Assembly (NCBI RefSeq): GCF_017873095.1
Contig: NZ_JAGGJU010000004.1
Span: 62,001-126,000, forward strand
Length of the DNA: 64,000 nucleotides
From: Heterorhizobium halophytocola
Lineage (GTDB): Bacteria; Pseudomonadota; Alphaproteobacteria; Rhizobiales; Rhizobiaceae
Reading direction: 5' to 3'
Shown here: one piece after another, positions 53,341 to 63,060 of the stretch
Layout: each line of letters begins with the position of its first letter
Numbering within the stretch: the first letter of the stretch is position 1
Notes under the pieces: model-generated
Database searches by the model: none
Seen by the model: the letters and a program-made list of their open reading frames with translations, nothing else
What the model was told of the DNA's origin: nothing
Program-made: the position numbers and the translations under genes

Positions 53341-54300
53341 ATGTATCACAGTCACCAGTCGGAATTCGATCCGCATTCCACCGACGCCAAGAGCAAGTCT
53401 CCGCTCGATCCCCATCTGAAGGCCCTCGAAAACGAAGCGATCCACATCTTCCGGGAAGTGGCGGCCGAGTTCGAGACACCGGTGATGCTCTATTCGATCG
53501 GCAAGGATTCGTCCGTTCTGCTGCATCTGGCGCGCAAGGCCTTCTATCCCGGCCGCATCCCCTTCCCGCTGCTGCATATCGACACCGGCTGGAAGTTTGC
53601 CGAGATGATCGCCTTTCGCGACGAGATGGCGCGGCGTTTCGATCTCGACCTCGTGGTCCACACCAATCCGCGCGGCAAGGCGGAGAACATCACGCCGTTT
53701 ACCCACGGCTCGGCACTCTACACCGACATCATGAAGACCGAGGCCCTGCGCCAGGCGCTCGATGCCGGCCAGTATGACGCGGCCTTCGGCGGCGCGCGCC
53801 GCGACGAGGAGGCGAGCCGCGCCAAGGAACGCATCTATTCGTTCCGCACGCCCGATCACAAATGGGACCCGCGCAACCAGCGCCCGGAACTGTGGAACCT
53901 CTATAACGGGATGATCCGCAAGGGTGAGAGCGTGCGCGCCTTTCCCCTGTCGAACTGGACCGAGGTCGATATCTGGCGCTACATCCAGGCCGAGGATATC
54001 CCTTTGCCGCCGCTCTACTATGCCAAGAACCGCAAATTCGTCGATCGCGACGGCATGCTGGTCTGGGCCGAGGATCCGCGCTTCGAACCCCTGCCCGACG
54101 AGCAGATCCAGGAGGGCATGATCCGCTTCCGCACGCTCGGCTGCTGGCCGCTGACCGGGGCGATCAAATCCACCGCCACCACCCTCGACGAGGTCATCGC
54201 CGAGCTTGAAATCGCCACCGTCTCCGAACGCCAGGGCCGCGCCATCGACCGCGACCAAGCGGGATCGATGGAAAAGAAGAAACGCGAAGGATATTTCTGA
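53341..54300 (+). CDS. cysD: Sulfate adenylyltransferase subunit 2
   Basis: A 319-aa PP-loop ATPase subunit of ATP sulfurylase. The pyrophosphate motif is [20 protein letters not shown], and [20 protein letters not shown] is the conserved loop. [20 protein letters not shown] is also diagnostic. ATG 53341 is the start by family length (GGAAG upstream). It is 1 nt from cysN (stop 54300, ATG 54302). Confidence 0.95.
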   Translation: MYHSHQSEFDPHSTDAKSKSPLDPHLKALENEAIHIFREVAAEFETPVMLYSIGKDSSVLLHLARKAFYPGRIPFPLLHIDTGWKFAEMIAFRDEMARRFDLDLVVHTNPRGKAENITPFTHGSALYTDIMKTEALRQALDAGQYDAAFGGARRDEEASRAKERIYSFRTPDHKWDPRNQRPELWNLYNGMIRKGESVRAFPLSNWTEVDIWRYIQAEDIPLPPLYYAKNRKFVDRDGMLVWAEDPRFEPLPDEQIQEGMIRFRTLGCWPLTGAIKSTATTLDEVIAELEIATVSERQGRAIDRDQAGSMEKKKREGYF

Positions 54301-54301
54301 G

Positions 54302-55771
54302 ATGACCGTCGCCAACACACTCAGGGCCGAAGTGCCCGAAACCCAAGTCCAGCCGATCGTGCGGGATTCGCGCCCGTTGCGGCTGATCACCTGCGGCTCC
54401 GTCGACGACGGCAAGTCCACCCTGATCGGCCGCCTGCTCTGGGACACCAAGGCGGTCAAGGAAGACCAGGCCGCCGCCCTCAACCGCGACTCGTCCAAGC
54501 AGAACGATCTCGGCCTGCCCGACTTCGCCCTTTTGCTCGACGGCCTGCAGGCCGAGCGCGAACAGGGCATCACCATCGATGTCGCCTATCGCTATTTCGC
54601 CTCGGAAAAGCGCTCCTTCATCGTCGCCGACACCCCCGGCCATGAGCAGTATACCCGCAACATGGCAACCGGCGCCTCGACCGCCGATCTTGCGGTGCTG
54701 CTGGTCGATGCGCGCACCGGGCTCTTGGAACAGACGCGCCGCCATGCAACCATCGCCTCGCTGATGGGCATCAAGCAATTCGTGCTGGCGGTCAACAAGT
54801 TCGACCTGGTCGGCTATGACAAGGTGGTGTTCGACCAGATCTCCCACGACTTCAAGGCGCTCGCCCTGTCGCTCGGCGTGCGCCAGGTGACCGCGATCCC
54901 GATGTCGGCGCTGAAGGGCGAAAACGTCGTCTATCGCGGCACCGCCGTGATGGGCTGGTATGACGGCCCGACGCTGGTCGAAGCGCTTGAGCTTGCCACC
55001 CAGCGGTCCAACCAGACGACCGGCTTCCGCCTGCCGGTGCAGCGCGTGTCGCGCCCGGGCGAAAGCTTCCGCGGATACCAGGGCACGGTTTCGGGCGGTT
55101 CGGTCAAGCCGGGCGACAGCGTCGCCATCCTGCCATCCGGTCAGATCGCCAACGTCAAGCAGATCGTCACCTTCGACCTGGTGCGCAACGCCGCCGTCTC
55201 GGGTGATGCGATCACCCTGGTGCTTGACCGTCAGGTCGACGTGTCGCGCGGCGACGTGATCGTTTCGGTCGATGCGCAGCCGCAGACCGGTCTTGCCTTC
55301 GACGCCCAGCTCGTTGCCCTGCAGCAGGACGGCATCCAGCCGAACAAGCGCTACTGGCTGAAGTCCGGCGCCCGTCGCCAGCGCGTGCAGGTGCAGCCGG
55401 TCACCCAGCTCGATCTCCATTCGGGCAAGTGGAACCCGGCCGAAAGCCTGGCGATGAACGCGATCGGCAAGGTGCATCTGGCCTTCGACGAGACCGCGAT
55501 CTTCGATCCCTACGAGCAGAACCGCGTCACCGGCGCCTTCATCCTGATCGACCCCGACACCAACAACACGGTGGCCGGCGGCATGATTACGGCCAAGCGC
55601 ACGGAAATCGGCGGGCTGAACGCCGGCGAAGCGCGCGTCCTCGTCTCGCTGCCGGCCGATCTTGCCGACCAGCTGATGGCGACCGAACTGATGGCCAATC
55701 GTCGCGACGAGGTCGAGATCCGCCGCACCACGGCCGCCAAGGCGCAGGACCTGCTGGGCGGACTCGACTGA
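54302..55771 (+). CDS. cysN: Sulfate adenylyltransferase subunit 1 (GTPase)
   Basis: A 489-aa elongation-factor-like GTPase. G1 CGSVDDGKSTLIGRLL, the switch region EREQGITIDVAYRYF, G3 DTPGHEQYTRNMATG and G4 AVNKFDLVG are intact. It powers ATP sulfurylase. There is no APS kinase (CysC) domain at the carboxy end, unlike rhizobial NodQ fusions, which agrees with a direct APS reductase. A strong terminator follows. Confidence 0.94.
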   Translation: MTVANTLRAEVPETQVQPIVRDSRPLRLITCGSVDDGKSTLIGRLLWDTKAVKEDQAAALNRDSSKQNDLGLPDFALLLDGLQAEREQGITIDVAYRYFASEKRSFIVADTPGHEQYTRNMATGASTADLAVLLVDARTGLLEQTRRHATIASLMGIKQFVLAVNKFDLVGYDKVVFDQISHDFKALALSLGVRQVTAIPMSALKGENVVYRGTAVMGWYDGPTLVEALELATQRSNQTTGFRLPVQRVSRPGESFRGYQGTVSGGSVKPGDSVAILPSGQIANVKQIVTFDLVRNAAVSGDAITLVLDRQVDVSRGDVIVSVDAQPQTGLAFDAQLVALQQDGIQPNKRYWLKSGARRQRVQVQPVTQLDLHSGKWNPAESLAMNAIGKVHLAFDETAIFDPYEQNRVTGAFILIDPDTNNTVAGGMITAKRTEIGGLNAGEARVLVSLPADLADQLMATELMANRRDEVEIRRTTAAKAQDLLGGLD

Positions 55772-55803
55772 GCCCAAAGCGCGTCCAGTCGGAAAATCGA
55801 AAA

Positions 55804-55837
55804 GCCGGTCGGGGCTGCGCCTCGACCGGTTTTTTCC
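55804..55837 (+). terminator. Rho-independent terminator of cysHDN
   Basis: GCCGGTCG...CGACCGG stem (55804-55829), with a GC-rich inner part, is followed by TTTTTT. It is about 30 nt after the cysN stop. Confidence 0.85.
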
Positions 55838-55872
55838 TGTCGGCCTGACATTCGCCTGACCTTCCCCCTGCC

Positions 55873-56910
55873 CTACCGGTCTGCGACCTTCACGGTGGAT
55901 CCCCGGGGCATCAGCTCGTATTCCATCTCGGTGGTCATGGGGCCGTCATAGCGGCCCTGATGAGCACGCAGCAGCATGTCGGCGGCCTTGTAGCCGATGT
56001 CGAAGCGCGGCAGGCGGATGGTGGTCAGCGGCGGCACGCTGACCCTGGAAAATTCCAGATCGTTGAAACCGCAAATGCCGATCTCCTCCGGGACCCGCAG
56101 GCCGCGACGCTGGCTTTCGAACACCGCCCCGAGCGCCAGTTCGTCGCTCTGGCACAGCACCGCGTCGACGGGGCCGACACGATTAAGCAAGGATGCCAGC
56201 ATTTCGCCGCCGGACTGCACGGTAAAGCCCCCCGAGGCATCCTCGATCAGCGCGGGATCATAACAACCTGCCCGTTCCAGCTCGCTGCGGTAGCCGTAAT
56301 GCCGCCGTTCGCCGCGCGTGCCGTAGAAACGCCCGAGCACGCCGATGCGCCTGTAGCCGCAATCCAGCAGATGCCGTGTCGCGGTGGCGCCCGCCTTGGC
56401 GTGATCGATGCCGATCGCCATGTCGAACACGTCGAGGCTGATGTCCTGCACCTGCACGACCGGGCAGCCCAGGCGCCGCATCAGCTCCCTGTTGTCCATT
56501 TCGCCCGCGACATTGGCGATGATCAAGCCCACCGGCCGCTGGCCGGCGAGCAGCTTCAGGTGACGGGCTTCCGCCTCCTGGCTCATCCGCGAATTGGCAT
56601 AATGCAGGCTGAAATCGCTGTCTTCGATCCGCGCCTCGATCCCATGCATCACCTCGGCGAACAGATAGCTCGTCATCGACGGGACGAGGACGGTGATCAG
56701 GCTCGAATTGCGGCTGGCGAGCGAGCGGGCGGCAAGGTCCGGCACATAGCCCAGACTGTCGACGCATTTCAGCACCTTCTCGCGCACCTCCGGAGAGACG
56801 ATATCGGGATTGCGCAGGGTGCGGGACACCGTGATAGCGCTAACACCAGCAGCCCGAGCAACATCGTTCAGAGTAACTCTCTCTGCGTGTCCGTTCCGTC
56901 TTTTCCGCAT
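55873..56910 (-). CDS. LacI family transcriptional regulator
   Basis: A 345-aa repressor. The HTH is VTLNDVARAAGVSAITVSRT near residues 12-31, with hinge helix VPDLAARSLASRNSSLITVL. The rest is a sugar-binding-like domain (VGLIIANVAGEMDNRELMRR; GICGFNDLEFSRVSVPPLTT). The amino end resembles GntR-like gluconate regulators of this family. No sugar operon adjoins it; it is convergent with cysN and 139 bp from glgX on the same strand, so the target is unknown. Confidence 0.88.
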   Translation of the reverse strand: MRKRRNGHAERVTLNDVARAAGVSAITVSRTLRNPDIVSPEVREKVLKCVDSLGYVPDLAARSLASRNSSLITVLVPSMTSYLFAEVMHGIEARIEDSDFSLHYANSRMSQEAEARHLKLLAGQRPVGLIIANVAGEMDNRELMRRLGCPVVQVQDISLDVFDMAIGIDHAKAGATATRHLLDCGYRRIGVLGRFYGTRGERRHYGYRSELERAGCYDPALIEDASGGFTVQSGGEMLASLLNRVGPVDAVLCQSDELALGAVFESQRRGLRVPEEIGICGFNDLEFSRVSVPPLTTIRLPRFDIGYKAADMLLRAHQGRYDGPMTTEMEYELMPRGSTVKVADR

Positions 56911-57048
56911 GCTGAAATTACCACTCCTGACCTGGGTCGTGACCGGCCGTGCGATGGGCAGCCGGGGCGTGATCGTTCAATCGGCCCCGGCATGCAGGCA
57001 CGTGAAGCGGCCTGTCTGACGATACGTCACTTATGACCCAAGTCTAAC

Positions 57049-59130
57049 TCACGTGGCAATCGAAAATAACCCTAGGCTTCGCGGGGGCATGCGAAATGTT
57101 GCACCACTTTCAATCACGTACGGCTCGACATCCGGATCGTCCGTGCTGAGTTCGAGACGCCAGCGGCCATCCCCTTCCGGCAGGGCGAATTCCGTCTCCT
57201 CATCCACCGGGTTAAACAGCAGCAGGAGTTCGGACCAGACTTCCGGTTCGCCTTCGAGGTCATCGCGGCGCAATCGAAGCGTCAGCGTGTTGCCGTCCAG
57301 CCAGTGCTCGGGCAGTTGCTCGCCACCTTCCGCATTGTGCCATTCGATGACGGTACCGTCGCGCCAGTTCTCACGCCGCAACAGCGGCTGCGCCTTGCGC
57401 AGCGCGATCAGCTTGCGGGTGAAGTCGCGCAGGCTGTCACAGGTCTCAGGCAGGTCTTCCCAATGCAGCCAGCTGATGTCGCTGTCCTGGCAATAGCCGT
57501 TGTTATTGCCCATCTGCGAGCGGCCGAATTCGTCGCCGGCCAGCAGCATCGGCGTACCATGCGAGAAGAACAGGGACGCCAGGAAATTGCGCTTCTGCCG
57601 CTCGCGTACGGCGTTGATTCCCTCGTCCTCCGTCGGCCCTTCCGCGCCGTAATTGTGGCTCAGATTGTTGTTGTGGCCGTCATTGTTATCCTCGCCATTG
57701 GCATCATTGTGCTTACCGTCATAGGAGACGAGATCGTTCAGGGTGAAGCCGTCATGGGCGCAGACGAAATTGACGCTCGACCAGGGGCGTCGGCCGCGCT
57801 TGTCGTAGATGTCGCCGGAGCCGAGAATGCGGGCGGCAAAGTCGGGCGCGGAATTGTCGCCGTTCAGCCAGTATTCGCGCACGCTGTCGCGATATTTGTC
57901 GTTCCATTCGGCCCAGCCCGGCGGAAAGCCGCCGACCTGGTAACCGCCCGGCCCGATATCCCAGGGTTCGCCGATCAGCTTGACGCCGGACAGGACCGGG
58001 TCCTGCTGCACGGCATCGAAGAAGCCGCCGCGCTGGTCGAAGCCTTCGGGCTCGCGGCCGAGAATGGTGCCGAGGTCGAAACGGAAGCCGTCGACATGCA
58101 TCTCCTCGGTCCAGTAGCGCAGGCTGTCCATGACCATCTGCAGCACGCGCGGCTGCGACGTGTTGACCGTGTTCCCGGTGCCTGTGTCGTTGATATAGTA
58201 ACGGTGATTGTCCGGAAGGGTGCGGTAGTAGGAGAAATTGTCGATGCCCTTGAAGGACAGGGTCGGGCCGAGCTCGTTGCCTTCGGCCGTGTGGTTGTAG
58301 ACCACGTCGAGGATGACCTCGATATTCGCATCGTGCAGGGCCCGCACCATGTCGCGGAACCCCTGAGTGCCGCGTGGCCCGAAATAGCGGGCGGCCGGCG
58401 CAAAGAAGCCAAGCGTATTGTAGCCCCAGTAGTTCTTCAGACCCTTTTCCTGCAGATAGCTGTCGTCGGGAAAGGCATGGATCGGCATCAGTTCGACCGA
58501 GGTGATGCCAAGGCTGCGGATGTAATCCACTGCCGCCTTGTGGCCGAGTCCCTCGAAGGTGCCGCGCAGGTCCTGCGGGATCGCCGGATTGAGCTGCGTG
58601 AAACCCTTCACATGGGTCTCGTAGACGATGGTATCGGCCCAGGAGATCTGTGGCCGCCGGTCATTGGCCCAATCGACCGCGCCCGGGTCCGTCACCCGGC
58701 ATTTCGGCATGAAGGGCGCACTGTCGCTGTCGTTGAAGGAAAGGTCCTTTTCCTCGCTTTCGAGGTCGTAGCCGAACACTTCCTGCCCCCACGTCACATC
58801 CCCCACCAGTTCGCGCGCGTACGGATCGATCAGCAGCTTGTTGGGATTGAAACGGTGACCGTTTGACGGGTCATAGGGGCCGTGAACGCGGTATCCATAG
58901 AGCGCACCCGGCTTCAACCCGGGGATGTAGCCATGCCAGACCTCGTTGGTGAATTCCGGCAGAGTGATCCGAGCGGTCTCGGTCTTGCCGGCCGGATCGA
59001 ACAGCACGAGTTCGACGCGTTCGGCATGGGCCGAGAACAGCGCGAAATTGACGCCTTCGCCATCGAAAACCGCCCCGCGCCGGCTTGGATCACCGGGCTT
59101 GACTTCATACGTGCTGCGCAACGTGTCCAT
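57049..59130 (-). CDS. glgX: Glycogen debranching enzyme
   Basis: A 693-aa GH13 alpha-1,6-glucosidase that trims phosphorylase-limit glycogen. Domains: CBM48 (residues ~15-110), catalytic barrel, carboxy beta domain. Motifs are DVVYNHTAEG (region I), GFRFDLGTIL (nucleophile Asp), LIGEPWDIG (acid Glu) and FVCAHDGFTL (His-Asp). All are intact. ATG 59130 gives the usual length, with AGGAA upstream; the frame to 59253 adds an unrelated tail. No other glg gene is in the window. Confidence 0.92.
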   Translation of the reverse strand: MDTLRSTYEVKPGDPSRRGAVFDGEGVNFALFSAHAERVELVLFDPAGKTETARITLPEFTNEVWHGYIPGLKPGALYGYRVHGPYDPSNGHRFNPNKLLIDPYARELVGDVTWGQEVFGYDLESEEKDLSFNDSDSAPFMPKCRVTDPGAVDWANDRRPQISWADTIVYETHVKGFTQLNPAIPQDLRGTFEGLGHKAAVDYIRSLGITSVELMPIHAFPDDSYLQEKGLKNYWGYNTLGFFAPAARYFGPRGTQGFRDMVRALHDANIEVILDVVYNHTAEGNELGPTLSFKGIDNFSYYRTLPDNHRYYINDTGTGNTVNTSQPRVLQMVMDSLRYWTEEMHVDGFRFDLGTILGREPEGFDQRGGFFDAVQQDPVLSGVKLIGEPWDIGPGGYQVGGFPPGWAEWNDKYRDSVREYWLNGDNSAPDFAARILGSGDIYDKRGRRPWSSVNFVCAHDGFTLNDLVSYDGKHNDANGEDNNDGHNNNLSHNYGAEGPTEDEGINAVRERQKRNFLASLFFSHGTPMLLAGDEFGRSQMGNNNGYCQDSDISWLHWEDLPETCDSLRDFTRKLIALRKAQPLLRRENWRDGTVIEWHNAEGGEQLPEHWLDGNTLTLRLRRDDLEGEPEVWSELLLLFNPVDEETEFALPEGDGRWRLELSTDDPDVEPYVIESGATFRMPPRSLGLFSIAT

Positions 59131-59324
59131 ATATGACGTTCCTGTGCGAGAGAATGCCCCTGAGGCTCGCCTTAAATGCGGGAGCATCGGCTTTGTTCCG
59201 CAGCGCACCATGAGCGGCGTCGAGATTAACCCTTCATCAACCATAAGAAGCACTTTTCTGTGCCAGTTTCGAACAAATACACGTCCATGGCGTTTTCCTT
59301 GTGCAACGCCGAATGGAGACCGAC

Positions 59325-59699
59325 ATGGCAGGCATTTCAGAGTTACCGAGCGAGACGATTCTCGTCGTGGAAGACAACGCCCTCTTGGCGCTCGATGCCG
59401 CCAGCAGTGTTACGGCGGCCGGCTTCGACGTGGTGATGACGGGCCGCGGTGGCGAAGCCCTGACGCTTCTCGAAAGCCGGCGGTTCCGCGCAGCCATCCT
59501 CGACTATCAGGTGCAGGACGGCACGATCCTGAAAGTGATCCGCCGCCTGAATGACGGCAAGATCCCGTTCCGGATCGTATCGGGCATGGCCCCCGGACTG
59601 ATCGAGCGCGAAGGCATACCGCCCGGCGTGATCCGCTCCAAGCCGCTGAGCTATGACCAGGTGGTCGACGATCTCGTCGCATCGACGCGGCTGATGTAA
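59325..59699 (+). CDS. Stand-alone response regulator receiver protein
   Basis: A 124-aa single-domain receiver. ILVVEDNALLALDAASSVTA carries the acidic pair, AAILDYQVQDG the phospho-acceptor Asp, IPFRIVSGMAPG the Ser/Thr switch position (Ser), and RSKPLSYDQVVDDLVAS the Lys. All phosphorylation residues are present. GGAG is 6 nt before ATG 59325. No kinase is adjacent; such orphan receivers often serve in phosphorelays or stress (CpdR/Sma-like) circuits. Confidence 0.85.
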   Translation: MAGISELPSETILVVEDNALLALDAASSVTAAGFDVVMTGRGGEALTLLESRRFRAAILDYQVQDGTILKVIRRLNDGKIPFRIVSGMAPGLIEREGIPPGVIRSKPLSYDQVVDDLVASTRLM

Positions 59700-59757
59700 C
59701 AAGCGAAGGCGCGACATCATCGGCCTGTCCCCACAATCAACACAAACGCCCATGGAA

Positions 59758-59790
59758 AAGGCCGGCTTCGAGGGAAGCCGGCCTTTGTTC
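59758..59790. terminator. Strong bidirectional terminator
   Basis: AAGGCCGGCTTC-GAGG-GAAGCCGGCCTT is a perfect 12-bp stem, followed by TTGTTCTT on the plus strand and CCATTTTC-like bases on the other. It separates the converging receiver and DUF892 genes. Confidence 0.85.
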
Positions 59791-59816
59791 TTGCATTCCG
59801 TCAAGCCGAGGAGCTC

Positions 59817-60317
59817 TCACGCCGCCTTTTTCTGTGCCGCCAGGTTGATCGTCGTCTTGGCAAGCTTGGTCAACAGCTCGTCGGTCTTCGATTCCTCGTC
59901 CAGGGTTTCCTGAAGAAGTTTTGCCGCATCCTTCATACCGAGTTCCTCGGCCCAGCTGCGCAGGCTGCCGTAACGGCTGATCTCGTAGTGTTCGACCGCC
60001 TGGGCGACCGCCAGCAGGCCGGCATCGAGCGCCGCCGTACCCTTGAACTCATCGAGGATCTCCTCGCCTTCGGAGACGATCCCTTCGATGGCGTCGCAAG
60101 TCTTGGCCCGCGGCCGCTTGCCGATGATCTCGAACACCTGCTGCAGGCGCTCGATCTGGCCCTCGGTCTCGTCGCGATGCGTGAGAAAGGCCTGCTTCAG
60201 CTCTTCAGACTGGGCGCCGCGTGCCATTTTGGGCAGGGTTTTCAGGATCTTGCGCTCTGCGTAATAGATGTCTCGCAGAGTGTCGTGAAACAGATCGTCC
60301 AGCGTTTTGTCAGCCAT
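59817..60317 (-). CDS. Ferritin-like DUF892 protein (YciE/YciF family)
   Basis: A 166-aa four-helix protein. KTLDDLFHDTLRDIYYAERK opens the family pattern, and LTHRDETEGQIERLQQVFEI and LAVAQAVEHYEISRYGSLRS carry Glu and His residues that could ligate a di-metal site. Members are induced by osmotic or general stress. GGGAGAG precedes the ATG. It lies in a small stress-type cluster with the BON protein gene 86 bp upstream on the same strand. Confidence 0.85.
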   Translation of the reverse strand: MADKTLDDLFHDTLRDIYYAERKILKTLPKMARGAQSEELKQAFLTHRDETEGQIERLQQVFEIIGKRPRAKTCDAIEGIVSEGEEILDEFKGTAALDAGLLAVAQAVEHYEISRYGSLRSWAEELGMKDAAKLLQETLDEESKTDELLTKLAKTTINLAAQKKAA

Positions 60318-60403
60318 GCTACTCTCTCCCTAAAGTGGCAGAATTGCCGCTGCTACAATTCCAACCTGAGGCGTTGGTTCCGATGGCGACCGGCGAAATA
60401 TGA

Positions 60404-60694
60404 TTATCCGAGATGACGCTCGGCCGCATTGATCACCTCCAGTTCCAGGGTGACGCTTTCGACGCCTGGAATGGAGCGCACGATCTGCAGCGCGCGTTCG
60501 ACTTCGCTCGGCTCGGCCACCGTGCCGGACAGCACGATGCCGCCATCGCGCTGCGTCACGCTGATGCCGGTCGCATCCACCCCGTCGGTGGTCGCCAGCA
60601 GGTCGGCCGCGACGATCTCGAGGCTGGGTTGGGGCGGATTCTCGATCTCGACTTCGGGTGGCTCGCCATGAAAGGTTGCGGGTTTGAATACCAT
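60404..60694 (-). CDS. BON domain protein
   Basis: A 96-aa protein with a single BON domain. ATGISVTQRDGGIVLSGTVA and EPSEVERALQIVRSIPGVES form the alpha/beta unit that binds phospholipid or sugar. No signal peptide is evident, so it may be cytoplasmic or use another route. GAGGA lies before the ATG. It shares strand and spacing with the DUF892 gene and may be co-expressed with it in stress. Confidence 0.8.
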   Translation of the reverse strand: MVFKPATFHGEPPEVEIENPPQPSLEIVAADLLATTDGVDATGISVTQRDGGIVLSGTVAEPSEVERALQIVRSIPGVESVTLELEVINAAERHLG

Positions 60695-60928
60695 GACATC
60701 GTCCTCGCGCGTTGCGGGCGGCCGGGATCGGCGCGCTCTTTTTCTAGAATCGAATTCTCGTCAAATTCAATTCGCATGAGCTGAGATTTGTTCCAGCGAC
60801 GGCTTGCGATGCAAGGCGGCAGCGGATGACGGCAATCCGCAAAGCCATCGACCCGACTTCGGTTCGATCAGCCAGATCGCAGAGGATATCGACAAATTTT
60901 CGGGAGGGGAAAACCGAACGGTTTTGGC

Positions 60929-61005
60929 TGGTCGGAGTGGCAGGATTTGAACCTGCGACCCCCACGTCCCGAACGTGGTGCGCTACCAGGCTGCGCTACA
61001 CTCCG
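60929..61005 (-). tRNA. tRNA-Pro (anticodon CGG)
   Basis: On the minus strand the acceptor CGGAGTG pairs with CACTCCG, then A and an encoded CCA. The anticodon arm is CCACG-TTCGGGA-CGTGG, with CGG at positions 34-36, and the T arm is GCAGG-TTCAAAT-CCTGC. Total 77 nt. It reads the CCG codon, which is common in this genome. Confidence 0.95.
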
Positions 61006-61317
61006 TGACCAGCGGCGCCTCTATAGACCAGCCGTTTTTGATGCACAAGCGGGATTTTGGAAAAATCGGAAGATGCGCATCCCAAGCGAGCGGCAAGCGG
61101 TCCTCGACCGTGCAAGAAAGTCGGTTCCCCGTGGCCCGCCAAAGCGTTGCGCCGCCGCATCAGGTGGAAGATTTCACCGCGACGGACGGGCTGCCGATTT
61201 CATCGTGAAGGAAATCGCGATAAAGCCGGACGGGACGGCATCGCGCCCGGGACGGCGCGGGGTCATGCGGACAATTGGGCTCCAAGGCCGATCATGGCAG
61301 GCGGGCGATCAGGGATA
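61006..61317. other. Intergenic region after tRNA-Pro, no gene seen
   Basis: About 310 bp. Open frames here (for example 60975-61208) have no start signals or family resemblance. It must hold the tRNA promoter (near 61010-61050) and the promoter of the next gene. Confidence 0.45.
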
Positions 61318-61722
61318 ATGAAAAACATGCGCTTTCTTCGACTTCTCAGTGCCGGCCTGATGCTTGCTGCCGCGGGATGCACCACCACGAGCGGCACGCG
61401 CAATGCCGTCGAGGCCCGCTGGAACGGCCAGTCGGCCGGTGCGTTCTTCGCCGAATTCGGCGCGCCGTCGAGCGATACGCCGGCCGGCGGCACCACGCTC
61501 TATTCCTGGCGCGGCGGCCACAAGACGCGCACCATCGCCGCCACCTACGAGACGCTGCCGAATGGCAAGCGCGGCAAGCGCCTGACCCCCGCCCGCGTCG
61601 AATACATGAACTGCGCGGTGCAGCTTTCCGTCAGCCCGGACTACACGATCCGCAGCGTGCGCATCGTGGTCGACAAGCCCGGCCAGAACGGCAAGACCTA
61701 TTGCGAAGAACTGCTGGGCTGA
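61318..61722 (+). CDS. Hypothetical outer-membrane lipoprotein
   Basis: A 134-aa lipoprotein. RFLRLLSAGLMLAAAGCTTT is a clear signal with lipobox (LAAAGC). The mature part has SAGAFFAEFGAPSSDTPAGG with TTLYSWRGGHKTRTIAA, then VEYMNCAVQLSVSPDYTIRS. These recall SmpA/BamE-like "small outer membrane lipoprotein" folds, in which a W-G-x-P segment precedes a short sheet. Function unknown. AGGG precedes ATG 61318. Confidence 0.75.
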   Translation: MKNMRFLRLLSAGLMLAAAGCTTTSGTRNAVEARWNGQSAGAFFAEFGAPSSDTPAGGTTLYSWRGGHKTRTIAATYETLPNGKRGKRLTPARVEYMNCAVQLSVSPDYTIRSVRIVVDKPGQNGKTYCEELLG

Positions 61723-61799
61723 GCGCGCAGGATTGCGCAGGAAGGATTGGGCGCATCGGGGCGTGGCATTTGTGCCCTCCCCGGCACGCCGGTGCCAGA

Positions 61800-62765
61800 T
61801 CAGTTGAACAGCTGGCGGAAGACCGAGGCGCTGGCATTGATGATCGACAGCGACTGGGAGCCGAGCATGCGCTGCGCCTGCAGCGCGCGCAGTCTCGACG
61901 ATTCCTGGTCCATGTCGGCATCGACCATCTTGCCGACCCCGCGGCTCAAGGAATCGGTCAGATTGCCGGCAAAGCTGGTCTGCAGGGCCACGCGTGACGA
62001 CAGCGAGCCGAGCGTGCTGCCGACATCGATCGCCCGCTCCGCCATGGCATCGACCACGGTGATCATCTCGTCGATATCGGCATCGCTGGTGGTCTTGGAC
62101 AGCGCCATCTCGGTGTGGATGGGGCCATTCTCGCCGTTGAACAGCACCCAGTCCTTCGACGTACCAAGCTCGCTTGCAAAACCGCTGCCGGTCAGGATGC
62201 CGCTTTCGCCGGAGGCGTCGTCCACGAGGAAATTGACGTCCGAGGTGCCGGCCTGGCCGGCGATCTCATAGGTCATGTCGACCAGCTTGATGGTGCCGTC
62301 CGCCGACCGGTTGAACGAGGCGACGAGGTTGCGGTCGGCATCCTGCGATGCATCGCTGCGCCACAGCCAGTTCTCGCCGGAAAACGACGAGGCATGGGCA
62401 ACGCTCTTCAGCTGCGCCTTCAACTCGTCGAGATCGGTGCCGATCTTTTCCCGGTCGACGCCGGGCTCTCGCGCCAGAACCAGCAATGCCTTCACATCCT
62501 TCAAGGCTTCCGTCGCGTTGGAAAAGCCGTTGGCGGCGGTGTCGACCACGGCGGCGGCCATGCCGAGCGCATCCTCAACCGCCGAAAGGGTCTTGGAATC
62601 CGATCGCATGGTGGTGGCGATCGACCAGTAGGCCGCATCGTCGGCCGCCGTCGCCACCGCATAGCCGGTGGACACCCGCCGCTCGGCCGAATTGATCTGG
62701 CTGCCATTGGCGCGCAGGACCTCAAGCGCGGTTTTGGTATTGGTATTGGTAAGCAATGTGATCAT
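61800..62765 (-). CDS. Orphan flagellin
   Basis: A 321-aa flagellin. The amino D0/D1 part ADDAAYWSIATTMRSDSKTL with SAVEDALGMAAAVVDTAANG matches rhizobial flagellins, as does ASSFSGENWLWRSDASQDAD. The carboxy end LRALQAQRMLGSQSLSIINA and SASVFRQLFN is the matching D1/D0 pair. The opening ITLLTNTNTKTALEVLRANG diverges from the usual Fla start. It is short of about 70 residues in the variable middle, compared with 390-aa types. No flagellar genes flank it; it lies between a tRNA and a lipoprotein gene, so it is an orphan copy. Confidence 0.83.
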   Translation of the reverse strand: MITLLTNTNTKTALEVLRANGSQINSAERRVSTGYAVATAADDAAYWSIATTMRSDSKTLSAVEDALGMAAAVVDTAANGFSNATEALKDVKALLVLAREPGVDREKIGTDLDELKAQLKSVAHASSFSGENWLWRSDASQDADRNLVASFNRSADGTIKLVDMTYEIAGQAGTSDVNFLVDDASGESGILTGSGFASELGTSKDWVLFNGENGPIHTEMALSKTTSDADIDEMITVVDAMAERAIDVGSTLGSLSSRVALQTSFAGNLTDSLSRGVGKMVDADMDQESSRLRALQAQRMLGSQSLSIINASASVFRQLFN

Positions 62766-62986
62766 CAAAATACTCGTAGTGACGCAATACAGATGACGAG
62801 ACGCAGCGAACGGCCTTGATCACATGCCGCATCCGCCCCGCGACGTCCTCACACGCCGCAGGCATATTTATAAAAGCGTTAGGGTTAATGGCGGGGGAAC
62901 AAGCATGGTTAACAGGGGGTTAGCCCTGCCGCCTCACGATGGCGCCGGCACGCAGGCGGGAGCGAGAACCGTGGAAGCCTGCAAAG

Positions 62987-63060
62987 TGGCTGGGGTGCCT
63001 GGATTCGAACCAGGGATGGCGGTACCAAAAACCACTGCCTTACCGCTTGGCTACACCCCA
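62987..63060 (-). tRNA. tRNA-Gln (anticodon TTG)
   Basis: On the minus strand TGGGGTG pairs with CACCCCA, then G and an encoded CCA. The anticodon loop is in GGT-TTTTGGT-ACC, with TTG at 34-36, and the T arm is CCTGG-TTCGAAT-CCAGG. Total 74 nt, all conserved bases present. Confidence 0.95.
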
